Origin: Streptomyces lavendulae subsp. lavendulae | Lineage (GTDB): Bacteria; Actinomycetota; Actinomycetes; Streptomycetales; Streptomycetaceae | Direction: 5' to 3' | Length of the DNA stretch: 64,000 nt | Assembly: GCF_002803845.1 (NCBI RefSeq) | Contig: NZ_CP024985.1 | Coordinates: forward strand, 3,286,001 to 3,350,000 | Part shown: positions 54,473 to 62,685 of the stretch, in pieces | Position numbering within the stretch: position 1 is the first letter of the stretch | Layout of the letters: every line of letters starts with the position of its first letter | Made by a program: the position numbers and the translations under genes | Notes under the pieces: model-generated | Databases searched by the model: none | The model's input: the letters and a program-made list of their open reading frames with translations, nothing else | What the model was told of the DNA's origin: nothing

Positions 54473-54836
54473 GTCTGCACGTTCAGTGAGGAGCCCGGCC
54501 GCGCCCACACCGCCTGAGCGGTCAGTAGTGGTATCGAGCCCGCAAGGACGACGATCTCCTCGTCCGTCACCAAGTGAGTGAGCAGGGGCGATGAGGGGTG
54601 GCGCGGGGTCACATTTCCCGGCACCATCCCAGCGCGGGAAACAGTCAGGGGTCCGACTCCGAAGAGCCGAACCCCTTCGACCTGCATGTTTGCTAGATCA
54701 TCTGCGTTCCGGTACCCAGCTGGCCACACGTTGAAGCGGACCGCTCAGCGCAGCGCTCCCACCTGCGAAAACACGGTTCTGGAAGTGCCATCCAGCACGC
54801 ATCCAGCACGGTGCGGCTTCCAGCACCGAAGAAGTG
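54473..54836. other. Non-coding stretch before the toxin-antitoxin module
   Basis: No credible gene. Imperfect inverted repeat AGGGGT...ACCCCT near 54643-54677 and an 11-bp tandem direct repeat CATCCAGCACG at 54789-54810, with a looser third copy (CTTCCAGCACC). Base composition is below that of neighbours. Confidence 0.5.
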
Positions 54837-54844
54837 GTGTACAC
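54837..54844. promoter_or_regulatory. GTGTACAC palindrome ahead of antitoxin
   Basis: 8-bp palindrome, 26 nt before the antitoxin ATG, with the core TGTACA that is known as the YefM operator core in E. coli. Likely autoregulatory site. Confidence 0.6.
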
Positions 54845-54870
54845 ATGGCACACTCGGTACGCTTGAGCGC

Positions 54871-55140
54871 ATGACGCAGCCGCTGCCCATAGAGTCCATC
54901 CGCGACGTGCGCGCCCACCTGGCGGAAGTAGTGGAGCGCGCTGACCGTGACGACGTACCCACAGTCATCACCCGCCGAGGTAAGGAAGTCGCCGCTGTCG
55001 TCTCTATCGAGGTGCTGCGCAAGTACCAGGAATGGGAAGAGCGCGAGATCAACCGGATCATCGACGAGCGCATGGCCAACCCGGCTCCCGGCATCCCGAT
55101 CGAGGACATCATGAGGGAGACGCTGGCGCGCGGTGAGTGA
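54871..55140 (+). CDS. Phd/YefM-type antitoxin
   Basis: 89-aa antitoxin. The N-terminal DNA-binding fold shows ESIRDVRAHLAEVVERADRDDVPTVITRRGKEVAAVVS, typical of Phd/YefM, and the C-terminal half (EEREINRIIDERMANPAPGIPIEDIM) would wrap the toxin. ATG at 54871, with only a weak GAG ahead, so the transcript may be nearly leaderless. It overlaps the toxin gene by 8 nt. Confidence 0.93.
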   Translation: MTQPLPIESIRDVRAHLAEVVERADRDDVPTVITRRGKEVAAVVSIEVLRKYQEWEEREINRIIDERMANPAPGIPIEDIMRETLARGE

Positions 55141-55396
55141 GTACCGCACCGTCTTCCGACCCGAGGCGCAGGCCGAGCTTCGGAAGATCCCTCGCGACAT
55201 GGCACTGCGCATCCTCGCCAAGCTGACCGAGCTGGAGAGCGACCCCCTCGGCTTCAACACCACCGCACTCGTGTCCCAGCCCGAACGTCGTCGCCTACGA
55301 GTGGGCGACTATCGCGTCCTCTACACCATCGACAACGGCGAGCTGGTGGTCTGGGTGGTTCACGTCGGACACCGCTCCACCGTTTACGACACCTGA
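55133..55396 (+). CDS. RelE/ParE-superfamily toxin
   Basis: 87 aa, YRTVFRPEAQAELRKIPRDMALRILAKLTELESDP ... RRLRVGDYRVLYTIDNGELVVWVVHVGHRSTVY. The RLRVGDYRVLY strand and terminal HVGHRSTVY are the usual RelE/YoeB signature; an mRNA interferase is the best guess. GTG at 55133 overlaps the antitoxin stop. Confidence 0.92.
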   Translation: MSEYRTVFRPEAQAELRKIPRDMALRILAKLTELESDPLGFNTTALVSQPERRRLRVGDYRVLYTIDNGELVVWVVHVGHRSTVYDT

Positions 55397-55503
55397 TCCT
55401 GCGCCAGCAGCGCGCGCAGCCCGTCGGAATCCGCAGGAGGCGACTGCACCACAGTTCGGTCCGGCCGCGTCGGACTGTCAGTGGCTGCTGCTTCCATGCC
55501 GCC

Positions 55504-56673
55504 ATGAGCACTGTGTACGAGACCGCCGCCCTTCTCCCTGACCCGCCCCAACTCCGTGCCCATCTGCGCGCACTGGCCGTCCTGGACGCCACGATCGGGG
55601 ACGATCCACGGTTCTCCCAGTACACCTTCGACAACACCTGGAGCCCCGGCGTGGAGGCGGCCCTGATGGAGAACGGTTCGGGGGACGACTTCTCCGTCCT
55701 CTTCACCCCGGCCGGCGTGCTCATACGCGGCTTCGACCACGAGTCGGCGATGAGCCCGTACGGGACGGACGACGAGCAGGTCTGGCCCGGTGTCATCGAC
55801 GACGTGCCCGCCACACTGCGCCCGATGCTGGACGAGCCCGCCTTCCGTGATGAAGGGATCGATACGCCTCGGGTCACCGCATGCCTGTGGCGGGAGACCT
55901 GCGACACCGCCTGGCGCACCGGCCCGACCATCCCCTTCCCCGCCGGCAGCGAGGACCCGGACGGCTCAGGCTTCCTCTTCCATCTCCTCACAGACCGCTC
56001 CCCCGAGGCCGTCCAGGCCCACTTCGAGGACTACTACGAGCGACCCGTCCCCCTCGATGCCATCCGCCACGTCCTCGCCGGACGCCCCCTCACCCCAGCG
56101 ATCGCCCGGGCCCTCAACCCGGCCGCCCTCTCGGACAGCGCACTGCTCCGCAGAATCGCGGCACATCCCGAGGTCTCCTCGTACCTGTCCCGCGACGGCG
56201 AGTTCGACTTGGCCCGCACCGACCCGATCGAGTCGATCGCCCTGCCCAACGGTCTCCCGGTGGAGCCCGTCGCCGGCTGCAACGCGGGCGGCACCCACTA
56301 CCTGTGCGGCCCGGCCGTCCCAGCCGGCCCCCGCCCCGTCCTCTACACCGACTCCGAGGGCCGGGCCTCCCTCATCGCCGAGTGCCTCGCCGAGGCCCTG
56401 ACCCTCACCATCGTCCTGCCGCCCTGGCACGACGCCCTGGCCGGCTTCCGCCCTCCGGCCCTCAACGCCGACTACCTCGACAACCACCCGGACCACCCCG
56501 CCGTCCGCGACCGTCTCCTCGCCGCGCTTCGGCTTCCCGCGGCCACCGACCGGGAAGTCCTGGACCGCCTGCGCACCACCGCCGCCCGCACCGTCCCCGA
56601 CGGATTCCTCCCGCACGTTCCCGATGAGGAGGAGTCCGCCTTCGAGCCGATGCTCGAACGGTCTACCGAGTAG
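55504..56673 (+). CDS. Conserved hypothetical protein, possible immunity-type
   Basis: 389-aa soluble acidic protein with two parts: 1-185 (YETAALLPDPPQLRAHLRALAVLDA..., FDHESAMSPYGTDDEQVWPGV) and 186-389 (ALPNGLPVEPVAGCNAGG then THYLCGPA, VLYTDSEGRASLIAE). The second resembles, from memory, SUKH/SMI1-like immunity-associated proteins, but I cannot confirm it. It faces a decayed toxin fragment at 56706. No catalytic motif is visible. Confidence 0.75.
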   Translation: MSTVYETAALLPDPPQLRAHLRALAVLDATIGDDPRFSQYTFDNTWSPGVEAALMENGSGDDFSVLFTPAGVLIRGFDHESAMSPYGTDDEQVWPGVIDDVPATLRPMLDEPAFRDEGIDTPRVTACLWRETCDTAWRTGPTIPFPAGSEDPDGSGFLFHLLTDRSPEAVQAHFEDYYERPVPLDAIRHVLAGRPLTPAIARALNPAALSDSALLRRIAAHPEVSSYLSRDGEFDLARTDPIESIALPNGLPVEPVAGCNAGGTHYLCGPAVPAGPRPVLYTDSEGRASLIAECLAEALTLTIVLPPWHDALAGFRPPALNADYLDNHPDHPAVRDRLLAALRLPAATDREVLDRLRTTAARTVPDGFLPHVPDEEESAFEPMLERSTE

Positions 56674-56705
56674 GGCCGGGCCGACCGCCTGATTCAACGT
56701 CGGTC

Positions 56706-56997
56706 CACGGTTCTTCCCGACCAGTGGCACCTCCCATTCCGGGTACCCGGAAGTACGCACTTGGTAGGCGTTGTCCGGATCGCTCGGTCCTCCACCGCCA
56801 GCGAAACCACCAGGCGTGAGCGAGTTCATCCACGTACGGAAGCGCTGCTGCTCAGAGGGAGTGAGCAGCTTCGTAGTACCCGGAACCGGAGCAAGGGGAT
56901 CAGCAAACGGGATGCCGGGGAGTCCGGGGGCCGCAGGACCTGCTGAGTCGGGGAGCGTGACTCGGGCTGCGGATGAGTCGAGCGGCAAGAGGCCCAC
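56706..56997 (-). pseudogene. Fragment of polymorphic toxin (Tox-REase-2 family), C-terminus lost
   Basis: The minus-strand frame reads LDSSAARVTLPDSAGPAAPG, TKLLTPSEQQRFRTWMNSLTPGGF, DPDNAYQVRTSGYPEWEVPLVGKNRG, closely like the toxin at 62686-64000. Compared with that copy it lacks about 30 residues between two similar IPFADP-type segments, and the homology stops at KNRG, where the nuclease domain would begin. It is a relic, not an active gene. Adjacent DNA 56998-57179 has no gene. Confidence 0.75.
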
Positions 56998-57167
56998 CCA
57001 CAGCCCGTGCCAGCCGACTACCGGTCCTGGTGGTGGCCACCCCGCACACCCGGTGCTAGTACCGGCTGACAGGGAACGCCGCTCTGTACTCCAAAAAAAC
57101 TGGTTCCACCACGAAGATCACGGCCTACGACTGCCACGACCGGATCTGCGGCCGGAAACCTCCCTAG

Positions 57168-57173
57168 TAGGGT
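57168..57173 (+). promoter_or_regulatory. Probable -10 element of the methyltransferase gene (leaderless)
   Basis: TAGGGT lies 6 nt before the GTG at 57180. That distance puts the transcription start at, or next to, the start codon. No Shine-Dalgarno is seen, so leaderless translation is likely. Confidence 0.55.
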
Positions 57174-57179
57174 CGGAAC

Positions 57180-58856
57180 GTGGCCACTCCTCCGTTCATC
57201 GACACCGACCCGCACAAGCTTCCCAGCCTCCCTGTGGAGGCTGTGGAACACGGTGAGGTCTTCACGCGACGCTGGGTGGTCGACCTCGTCCTCGACCTCC
57301 TCGGCTACACCCCGGACAAGGACCTCACCGAGGTAAGGATTGTCGAGCCCGCCTGTGGCGCTGGCGCATTCCTGGTCGCGATCGCTTCGAGGATCAGTTC
57401 GTCCTGCCGCGCGCACAACCGCCCCATCACGGATTCACTCTCCGCAGTCCGCGCCCTGGACCTGCTGGACCGCCACGTGTTGCGGAGCCGCGCGACTGTC
57501 GAGGCGCAGCTGGTGGCCGAGGGATGGTCGGCAGAGGAGTCGAGACAGGTGGCGGCAGCCTGGGTCGAGCAAGGTGACTACCTACTGCAAGCCGACGCTG
57601 GCCATCGAGCTGACTACGTGGTCGGCAACCCTCCATACATTCGTCTCGAAGACGTTCCCGATGCCCGGATGGCTGCATACCGTCAAGCCTGCTCCACGAT
57701 GGGTGGCCGGGCAGATATCTACATCGGCTTCTACGAAGTAGCGCTACGGAGCCTCACCCCAGGGGGACGGCTCGGCTTCATCTGTGCGGACCGCTGGATG
57801 CGGAACCAGTACGGTCGTCGACTCCGGCAGATGGTAAGCAGCCGCTTCTGCATGGACGTGGCGCTTGTCATGCATGACGTAGACGCCTTCGATGATCAGG
57901 TTTCGGCCTACCCGGCCATCACGATCATCTCCAACCAGGCTCAGGGCAGCGCAGTGGCAGCAGACACCACCAGGGAGTTCGGCAGCGCGCAGGCCCGAGG
58001 CTTTGTGTCCTGGTATGCACAGGACTCCCCGGAGTCGATCACCACAACGGCATTCCAAGCAGCCCGCATGCCTAACTGGTTCCCGGATGAGGATTCCTGG
58101 CCAGCCGCTTCCCCCGCCAGGCTGGCGGTACTCGAGGAACTCACCGAACGCTTCCGGCTGCTGGAAGATGACGAGACGGGCACTCGGGTCGGCATCGGCG
58201 TTGCCACCGGCGCCGACAAGGTCTTCCTCACGGAAGACAAGCGACTCGTCGAGGGCGACCGACTCCTCCCCATGGCCATGGTCCGCGATACGGCCAGCGG
58301 CTCCCTTGACTGGCACGGCACATATCTGGTCAACCCATGGACAGCCGAGGGCCGCCTCGTCGATCTTGCCGCGTATCCCCGCCTAGCCTCGTACTTCGAG
58401 GAGCATGGGGCCGCACTAAGAAAGCGCTACATCGCGACCAAGCAGCCTGATCGCTGGTACAAGACGATCGACAAGGTCGATCACCGTCTGACTGGTCGGC
58501 CGAAGCTGCTGCTTCCGGACATGAAGCTGACGATCCATCCGGTCCTCGATGAGGGCGGACTGTACCCTCACCACAACCTGTACTTCATCGTCTCGGAAGA
58601 CTGGGACATGCGCGTTCTCGGCGGCCTGTTGCTGTCGAAAGTCGCCGAGGCTTTCGTAGAGGCGTACGCGGTCAAGATGCGAGGGGGAACGATCCGCTTC
58701 CAGGCGCAGTACCTCCGCAAGATCCGCGTGCCCGATCCGCAGGCGATCAGCGAGAGCGACCAGGTCGCACTCAGGGAAGCTTTCGACAAGCGCGATGTGC
58801 AGGCTGCCACTGAAGCAGCTCTGCGTGTCTATGGACTCGCCGAACTACCCGACTAG
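57180..58856 (+). CDS. N6-adenine DNA methyltransferase, M.PaeR7I-type
   Basis: 558 aa. AdoMet motif I EPACGAGAF at about 56-64 and catalytic NPPY at 150-153 give the gamma-class order. The C-terminal half (GGTIRFQAQYLRKIRVPDPQ) fits a TaqI-like target-recognition domain. It would protect CTCGAG by adenine methylation, inferred from the partner enzyme. GTG start, leaderless-like promoter. Codon use and GC are visibly below the core genes, so it is probably acquired. The single CTCGAG found in the window lies here at 58131-58136. Confidence 0.9.
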   Translation: MATPPFIDTDPHKLPSLPVEAVEHGEVFTRRWVVDLVLDLLGYTPDKDLTEVRIVEPACGAGAFLVAIASRISSSCRAHNRPITDSLSAVRALDLLDRHVLRSRATVEAQLVAEGWSAEESRQVAAAWVEQGDYLLQADAGHRADYVVGNPPYIRLEDVPDARMAAYRQACSTMGGRADIYIGFYEVALRSLTPGGRLGFICADRWMRNQYGRRLRQMVSSRFCMDVALVMHDVDAFDDQVSAYPAITIISNQAQGSAVAADTTREFGSAQARGFVSWYAQDSPESITTTAFQAARMPNWFPDEDSWPAASPARLAVLEELTERFRLLEDDETGTRVGIGVATGADKVFLTEDKRLVEGDRLLPMAMVRDTASGSLDWHGTYLVNPWTAEGRLVDLAAYPRLASYFEEHGAALRKRYIATKQPDRWYKTIDKVDHRLTGRPKLLLPDMKLTIHPVLDEGGLYPHHNLYFIVSEDWDMRVLGGLLLSKVAEAFVEAYAVKMRGGTIRFQAQYLRKIRVPDPQAISESDQVALREAFDKRDVQAATEAALRVYGLAELPD

Positions 58857-58869
58857 AAAGGAACGGATC

Positions 58870-59619
58870 TTGACGGTTACCCGCCAAGACTTCGAGGACG
58901 CCATAGCTGCGTACTGGGACGCTAAGAACACTCAGCGCGAGCTCTCCATCATCAAGGACGCCGTGGGAGCGGGAACGGCTGGCTCAGTACGAGGAGGAAA
59001 GCACTTCGACCACATTGCTGCACTGCTTGCCAAATTCTTCCTCGATGCCGGCTACGCACCGGAAGATATTCGGGTAAACAAGCAGCAAGGACTGGAGCTT
59101 CCTGGGTACTACCGGCCCCAAAAGCAGTGGGACCTCGTAGTGACCCGTGGCAACACCTTGGTTGCCGCCTTCGAGCTCAAGGCCCTGGGTGGGCCTTCGT
59201 TCGGAAACAACTACAACAACCGGGTCGAGGAAGCACTAGGCAGCGCCATGGACCTGCGACGTGCTGCACTCGCCGATGCTTTCCCCGGCGAGAAGCCGTG
59301 GCTCGGGTATTTCTTCATAATGGAAGATCACCCCAAGTCCCGCAGTCCAGTGTCGGTCCGGAAGGGCCCCTTCCCAGTCGAGCGGATTTGGCTGGGGAAG
59401 TCCTATCAAGACAGGTTCGCCATCTTCTGCGAGCGCCTGATGGACGAGGGACTTTACGACTCTGTCTGCTATATCACGTCCTCGAAGGAGGATACGAAGC
59501 CTATCGAGCTTGTCACAAGCCTGGACTGGCGCCACTTCTCGGCAGCGATCAACGCTCGCATCAAGTACCTAGAGGGCCTAGGGTTGCCCGGCCCTGATCA
59601 AGGCACGCTGCCGCTGTAA
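58870..59619 (+). CDS. Restriction endonuclease, PaeR7I/XhoI family (predicted CTCGAG)
   Basis: 249 aa, matching PaeR7I (about 246). The catalytic region reads YYRPQKQWDLVVTRG, then LVAAFELKAL: Asp88, Glu102 and Lys104 fit the PD-(D/E)XK pattern. GPSFGNNYNNRVEEALGSA and IWLGKSYQDRF are typical of this family. The TTG at 58870 follows AAAGGA by 7 nt. It starts 13 nt after the methyltransferase stop, giving methylase-first transcription. Recognition site is inferred from family membership. Confidence 0.9.
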   Translation: MTVTRQDFEDAIAAYWDAKNTQRELSIIKDAVGAGTAGSVRGGKHFDHIAALLAKFFLDAGYAPEDIRVNKQQGLELPGYYRPQKQWDLVVTRGNTLVAAFELKALGGPSFGNNYNNRVEEALGSAMDLRRAALADAFPGEKPWLGYFFIMEDHPKSRSPVSVRKGPFPVERIWLGKSYQDRFAIFCERLMDEGLYDSVCYITSSKEDTKPIELVTSLDWRHFSAAINARIKYLEGLGLPGPDQGTLPL

Positions 59620-59624
59620 CAGCC

Positions 59625-59653
59625 TCGCGGCGCCACTAGTTTTGGCGCCGCGA
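59625..59653 (+). terminator. Bidirectional hairpin terminator
   Basis: 11-bp stem TCGCGGCGCCA / TGGCGCCGCGA, loop CTAGTTT, 6 nt after the endonuclease stop and 55 nt after the end of the converging gene (59708). Confidence 0.85.
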
Positions 59654-59707
59654 TCTGCTTCCGTCGGCCTTCCGGGAACCATCACCCCGATCTGGTGATG
59701 TGGCCGC

Positions 59708-60502
59708 CTAAACCTGCAGACCAGATTCCTGTGCATCCACGATCGAGGAACAGGGCTGAAAACCCTCACCGAGTGCGCCGAGGAGTATTCGCAGCTCGCG
59801 CGGACCTCCGCCGCAGACCGCCTCCGCTGATTTAATCAGCTCCCTTAGGCCTTCCAGGGAGGATTCGCTGCGGACGTGCTCCACTATTCCAACCCAGTAG
59901 CCAATCGCTTCCGGAGCACCTCCGACATAAATCTCTTCGGGCAACTTTGCGCTGTGCAAGAACTCGTACGCCTTGGTCTTTACGGGAAAAAGGGACAAAA
60001 GTACAGCAGCTATAGCCAACTCTGCAATATCAAGCCAAACTGCACCATCGCGCCCTGAGGTAGCCGTCACTGCGTCAGAGTCATCCTGCGGGCTGCCCCT
60101 TCGAGACAGCAGCACCCATGAACCATCCCAGCCATGAGGCTCCCACGCTCCAGGTGGTGCGCCCCCGGGCGTTGCCTCAAGCGGCTGCTCTTCGCCGCCC
60201 CTCACAACGGCATGCTCCCGGGCAGCAGAAACCCACAACTCGTGGAACCGAGACACCACTTCTTCCGGGTTCCGACCAGCCAGACCGGCAAGTTGGTGTG
60301 CTAGCTGGCGAACGAGTTCCAGCGCGGGCAGGTCCGGCCTGCGGAAGGCGGCATGGATGGCGCTCTTGGAGTAGGTGGCTGGCAGTCGCGCCATCTCCGG
60401 AGAACTAGGCCACCCAGCCAGCAAGTGCAGTTCGTGTAGAGCTTCGTTAAGTTCCCTGAGGGCACCCGGGCGAAGTTCCGGCTTCTGCAAGGCCCTAGCC
60501 AC
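59708..60502 (-). CDS. Predicted HTH/membrane protein of unknown function
   Basis: 264 aa. The N-terminal ~85 residues (LRPGALRELNEALHELHLLAG, ATYSKSAIHAAFRRPDLPALELVRQLAHQLAG) resemble the helix-turn-helix N-domain of Streptomyces regulators and signalling proteins. A hydrophobic helix (WLDIAELAIAAVLLSLFPV, about 155-175) follows, then a soluble C-terminus with ESSLEGLRELIKSAEAVC. GTG at 60502 after CGGGGG. GC and codon use are lower than the core (ATT, AAA, CTA codons). Function unknown; location beside the restriction genes and iterons suggests a defence or regulatory role. Confidence 0.7.
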   Translation of the reverse strand: MARALQKPELRPGALRELNEALHELHLLAGWPSSPEMARLPATYSKSAIHAAFRRPDLPALELVRQLAHQLAGLAGRNPEEVVSRFHELWVSAAREHAVVRGGEEQPLEATPGGAPPGAWEPHGWDGSWVLLSRRGSPQDDSDAVTATSGRDGAVWLDIAELAIAAVLLSLFPVKTKAYEFLHSAKLPEEIYVGGAPEAIGYWVGIVEHVRSESSLEGLRELIKSAEAVCGGGPRELRILLGALGEGFQPCSSIVDAQESGLQV

Positions 60503-60514
60503 GACTTACCCCCG

Positions 60515-60562
60515 ACCGTCCGGCACCGTCCAGAAACGTCCAGCAATACTCGCACGACGTCC
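60515..60562. repeat. CGTCC iterons upstream of the HTH gene
   Basis: Heptamers ACCGTCC (60515-60521), ACCGTCC (60525-60531), AACGTCC (60535-60541) and GACGTCC (60556-60562). Spacings of 10, 10 and 21 bp place them on one helix face, 13-60 nt upstream of the gene's start. Likely an operator. Confidence 0.6.
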
Positions 60563-60687
60563 AAACGTGTGCTCGGGCGCCCCAAAGCGTCGAAAGGCGG
60601 CCTCACGCATCCTGGCCCGTCAGGGAGCGGCGACTCTAGGTGCAGGGCGCCCAGCCAAGGGTGCACGACCAGAAGGATCTCGAAAGC

Positions 60688-60828
60688 ATGTCGAAGAAGT
60701 CCACTTCCGAGAAGTCCACCTTCGAGCGGCTGATCCGTACCGCGCTGTTCGCATCCGTCCGCGGGGCGGCGTACACCGCAGGCGCTGTCATGGTGACGGC
60801 GACCGTCTGGTGGCTGCAGAGTCTGTAG
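60688..60828 (+). CDS. 46-aa single-helix membrane peptide
   Basis: MSKKSTSEKSTFERLIRTAL then FASVRGAAYTAGAVMVTATVWW: a charged N-terminus and one hydrophobic segment, ending WWLQSL. AAGGA sits about 11 nt before the ATG. Divergent from the HTH/membrane gene, 186 bp away. It could be a toxin-like or regulatory membrane peptide; no homologue recalled. An in-frame start at 60640 is possible. Confidence 0.5.
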   Translation: MSKKSTSEKSTFERLIRTALFASVRGAAYTAGAVMVTATVWWLQSL

Positions 60829-61379
60829 CCACCTACCCGGTTAACAAACACGGATGTCGGGCTCTTCTGCGCTGGACCACGGACGCTCACGGCGAGCACC
60901 CCGAGGGGTCACTGCCATTCACTACACGGCGAGACGACGATCCACGCACGGACGATCGCTACCTCTCCCTGCACGCAGAGGAACCCACACCGCCAGCGCT
61001 TGGCAGCAGGCCCACGCCGTCAGCGGGCCGCCGGCCATCAGCCAGATATCCGGCGGCCCGCTGTCCTGGTGACCGTACGTCAGATTGTCCGGTCTTCGAC
61101 AGACGCGTCGACACCGCCACGACTGACGAACCTCCGCATGTCACAAGGCGTTCGGAACGACCAGCCCTGGTCGTCGGCTCCTACCGAGGACTCGTTCTGC
61201 GGCCGAGCGGCCCCAGCAATTCGCGCGTCCTCCAACATCCACGGCTCCGGAAGCGCGGGAGCGGAGGGCTGATGACGGATCCGACAGTGCAGTGTGGGCC
61301 GTACCTCCGGGAGCACGGTCGTGGCGCATGGCGAGCCGAAGTCGCATCCAGTTGCCGATGACAGATCGCGCCGCACAGC
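60829..61379. other. Non-coding stretch with large hairpin
   Basis: 550 bp with no gene I can support; frames are short and shadow-like. It contains the 14-bp inverted repeat at 61021-61063. Confidence 0.5.
61021..61063. terminator. Inverted repeat, possible terminator
   Basis: Perfect 14-bp arms CAGCGGGCCGCCGG / CCGGCGGCCCGCTG, 15-nt loop. Roughly 190 nt after the 46-aa gene, so either its terminator or a relic. Confidence 0.5.
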
Positions 61380-61709
61380 ATGCCGGGCGCACCGTCACCC
61401 GCCGACAACCTGCTCAAGCTCAGCGAACACCCCAGCGTCTCGATCTACGTCATCCCGTTCGACGCCGGAGGCCATCCCGGATCGGGACAGCCCATCTACT
61501 ACATCCACGGCCCCGTGCCCGAGCTCGACAACTGGCAGAAGTCCATCTACTGCGGCGAGGGCGAATCGTGCCTACACGTCGCCACCACCGCCGCCCGCTT
61601 CCACGTAACCGAATCCGGCGCCCCCAACGCAGCCATACTCACCGCCGCCCTCGACGCCTTCGCCGCCCTCCTCACCCACGTAAAGCAGAAGGCCCCGCAC
61701 CGTGGCTGA
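61380..61709 (+). pseudogene. C-terminal remnant of an XRE/DUF5753 (Scr1-type) regulator
   Basis: NLLKLSEHPSVSIYVIPFDA and GGHPGSGQPIYYIHGPVPEL match the DUF5753 ligand-like domain that follows an XRE helix-turn-helix in Streptomyces regulators. The HTH and first half are absent, and no start with a ribosome site exists. The ATG at 61380 is only the first in frame. Confidence 0.6.
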
Positions 61710-61943
61710 CCCCACCTCGGCCGACATTCCCGGCGACCTCGCCTGACCACGAGCCGCCCCGGACGACGCCGCCGGGCCTGGCCCCTGGATCGAAATCACC
61801 TTCGGCGACGCCGAGTTGGTGCACCTGCGCGAGACATCCGCGCCTGACATCGTCGTCACCACGACACACACCAAGTGGGATGCCTTCGCGCTCGGCGTCC
61901 AGGCCGGGCAGTTCGACCGCTTCATAAAAGTACGGCCCACCTG
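61706..61943 (+). pseudogene. DUF397-type gene with in-frame TGA
   Basis: GTG overlaps the previous stop and reads ADPTSADIPGDLA, then TGA (61748-61750), and in the same frame PWIEITFGDAELVHLRETSA, DIVVTTTHTKWDAFALGVQAGQFDRFIKV. The latter matches DUF397, normally the partner of DUF5753 regulators. A single base change would restore it. Confidence 0.6.
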
Positions 61944-62215
61944 ACTCGCCATTCAGCCCGGCCCAGCCAACATCCAGCCAGCCATACGCGAATGGGGCCG
62001 CCCCGGAAGCAGAACGACCCCACCTGACCTGGCAGTTTGCTAAACAGCCCCATCCGCGATGATGCGTGGCCTATACATTGAAGCGGAATGCCTGAACCCC
62101 GACCCTGACCTGCGACGGAGCCCCAACCGAGCCTCTGACCAGGGATTTCTCCGTTCGGCTGCGTTGGCTTCCGATGGATGCTTACGGGTGTCCTGCGGAC
62201 TGTCTGCGGACTGAC

Positions 62216-62671
62216 CTACGGGGTGTCGACGGAGTCGAGGTGCCTGCGGAGTTCCACCGCGAGCTCATCATCTCCCCCCTCAGCCGGCAGTGGCCACGGG
62301 TCCTGCTCGCCGTTCGCCATGGCGAGGCTGCTCGCGAACCAGACCAGGTCCGGTGCGGGCACGAAGAAGTCCCGGAGCCACCGCGCGAAGACAGCAGCTT
62401 CGCCCGCGGTCACGTCGGTCAGGGCGATGTAGGCATAGTCAGGCTTCGGCAGCGCCGCTGTCCCGTCAATCCACACACCCGGAGCCAGCTCGATCTCGAA
62501 ATCGAGAACCGGGACGTTGTGGATCCCCGAGATCCGATACTCCACAGTCGGCTCGGGAAATGCCTCCCGCAGAGCCCTCTCCAAAGCTTCGACCGTTGCG
62601 CGCCAGGCTCCACCATCGCCCTGGGGCGGGTAGAAGGCGAAATTGGTGCGGATGTTCCGTTCAGTGGGCAC
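62216..62671 (-). CDS. Putative immunity protein for Tox-REase-2 toxin
   Basis: 151 aa, PTERNIRTNFAFYPPQGDGGAWRATVEALERALREAFPEP ... WFASSLAMANGEQDPWPLPAEGGD. The GTG at 62671 has GAGGAAG 3 nt upstream and lies 14 nt after the true toxin stop (62686-62688), the usual toxin-immunity spacing. The longer frame from 62743 overlaps the toxin C-terminus and was rejected. Intact, though the toxin is broken; family not identified. Confidence 0.75.
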   Translation of the reverse strand: MPTERNIRTNFAFYPPQGDGGAWRATVEALERALREAFPEPTVEYRISGIHNVPVLDFEIELAPGVWIDGTAALPKPDYAYIALTDVTAGEAAVFARWLRDFFVPAPDLVWFASSLAMANGEQDPWPLPAEGGDDELAVELRRHLDSVDTP

Positions 62672-62685
62672 GGTCTTCCTCTGTC

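Noticed and set aside
57000..57179. tRNA or attachment site near the RM block
   Set aside because: No cloverleaf or matching repeat pair was found.
61292..61927. 211-aa plus-strand frame
   Set aside because: Arg/Pro/Ser-rich shadow of the DUF5753/DUF397 remnants.
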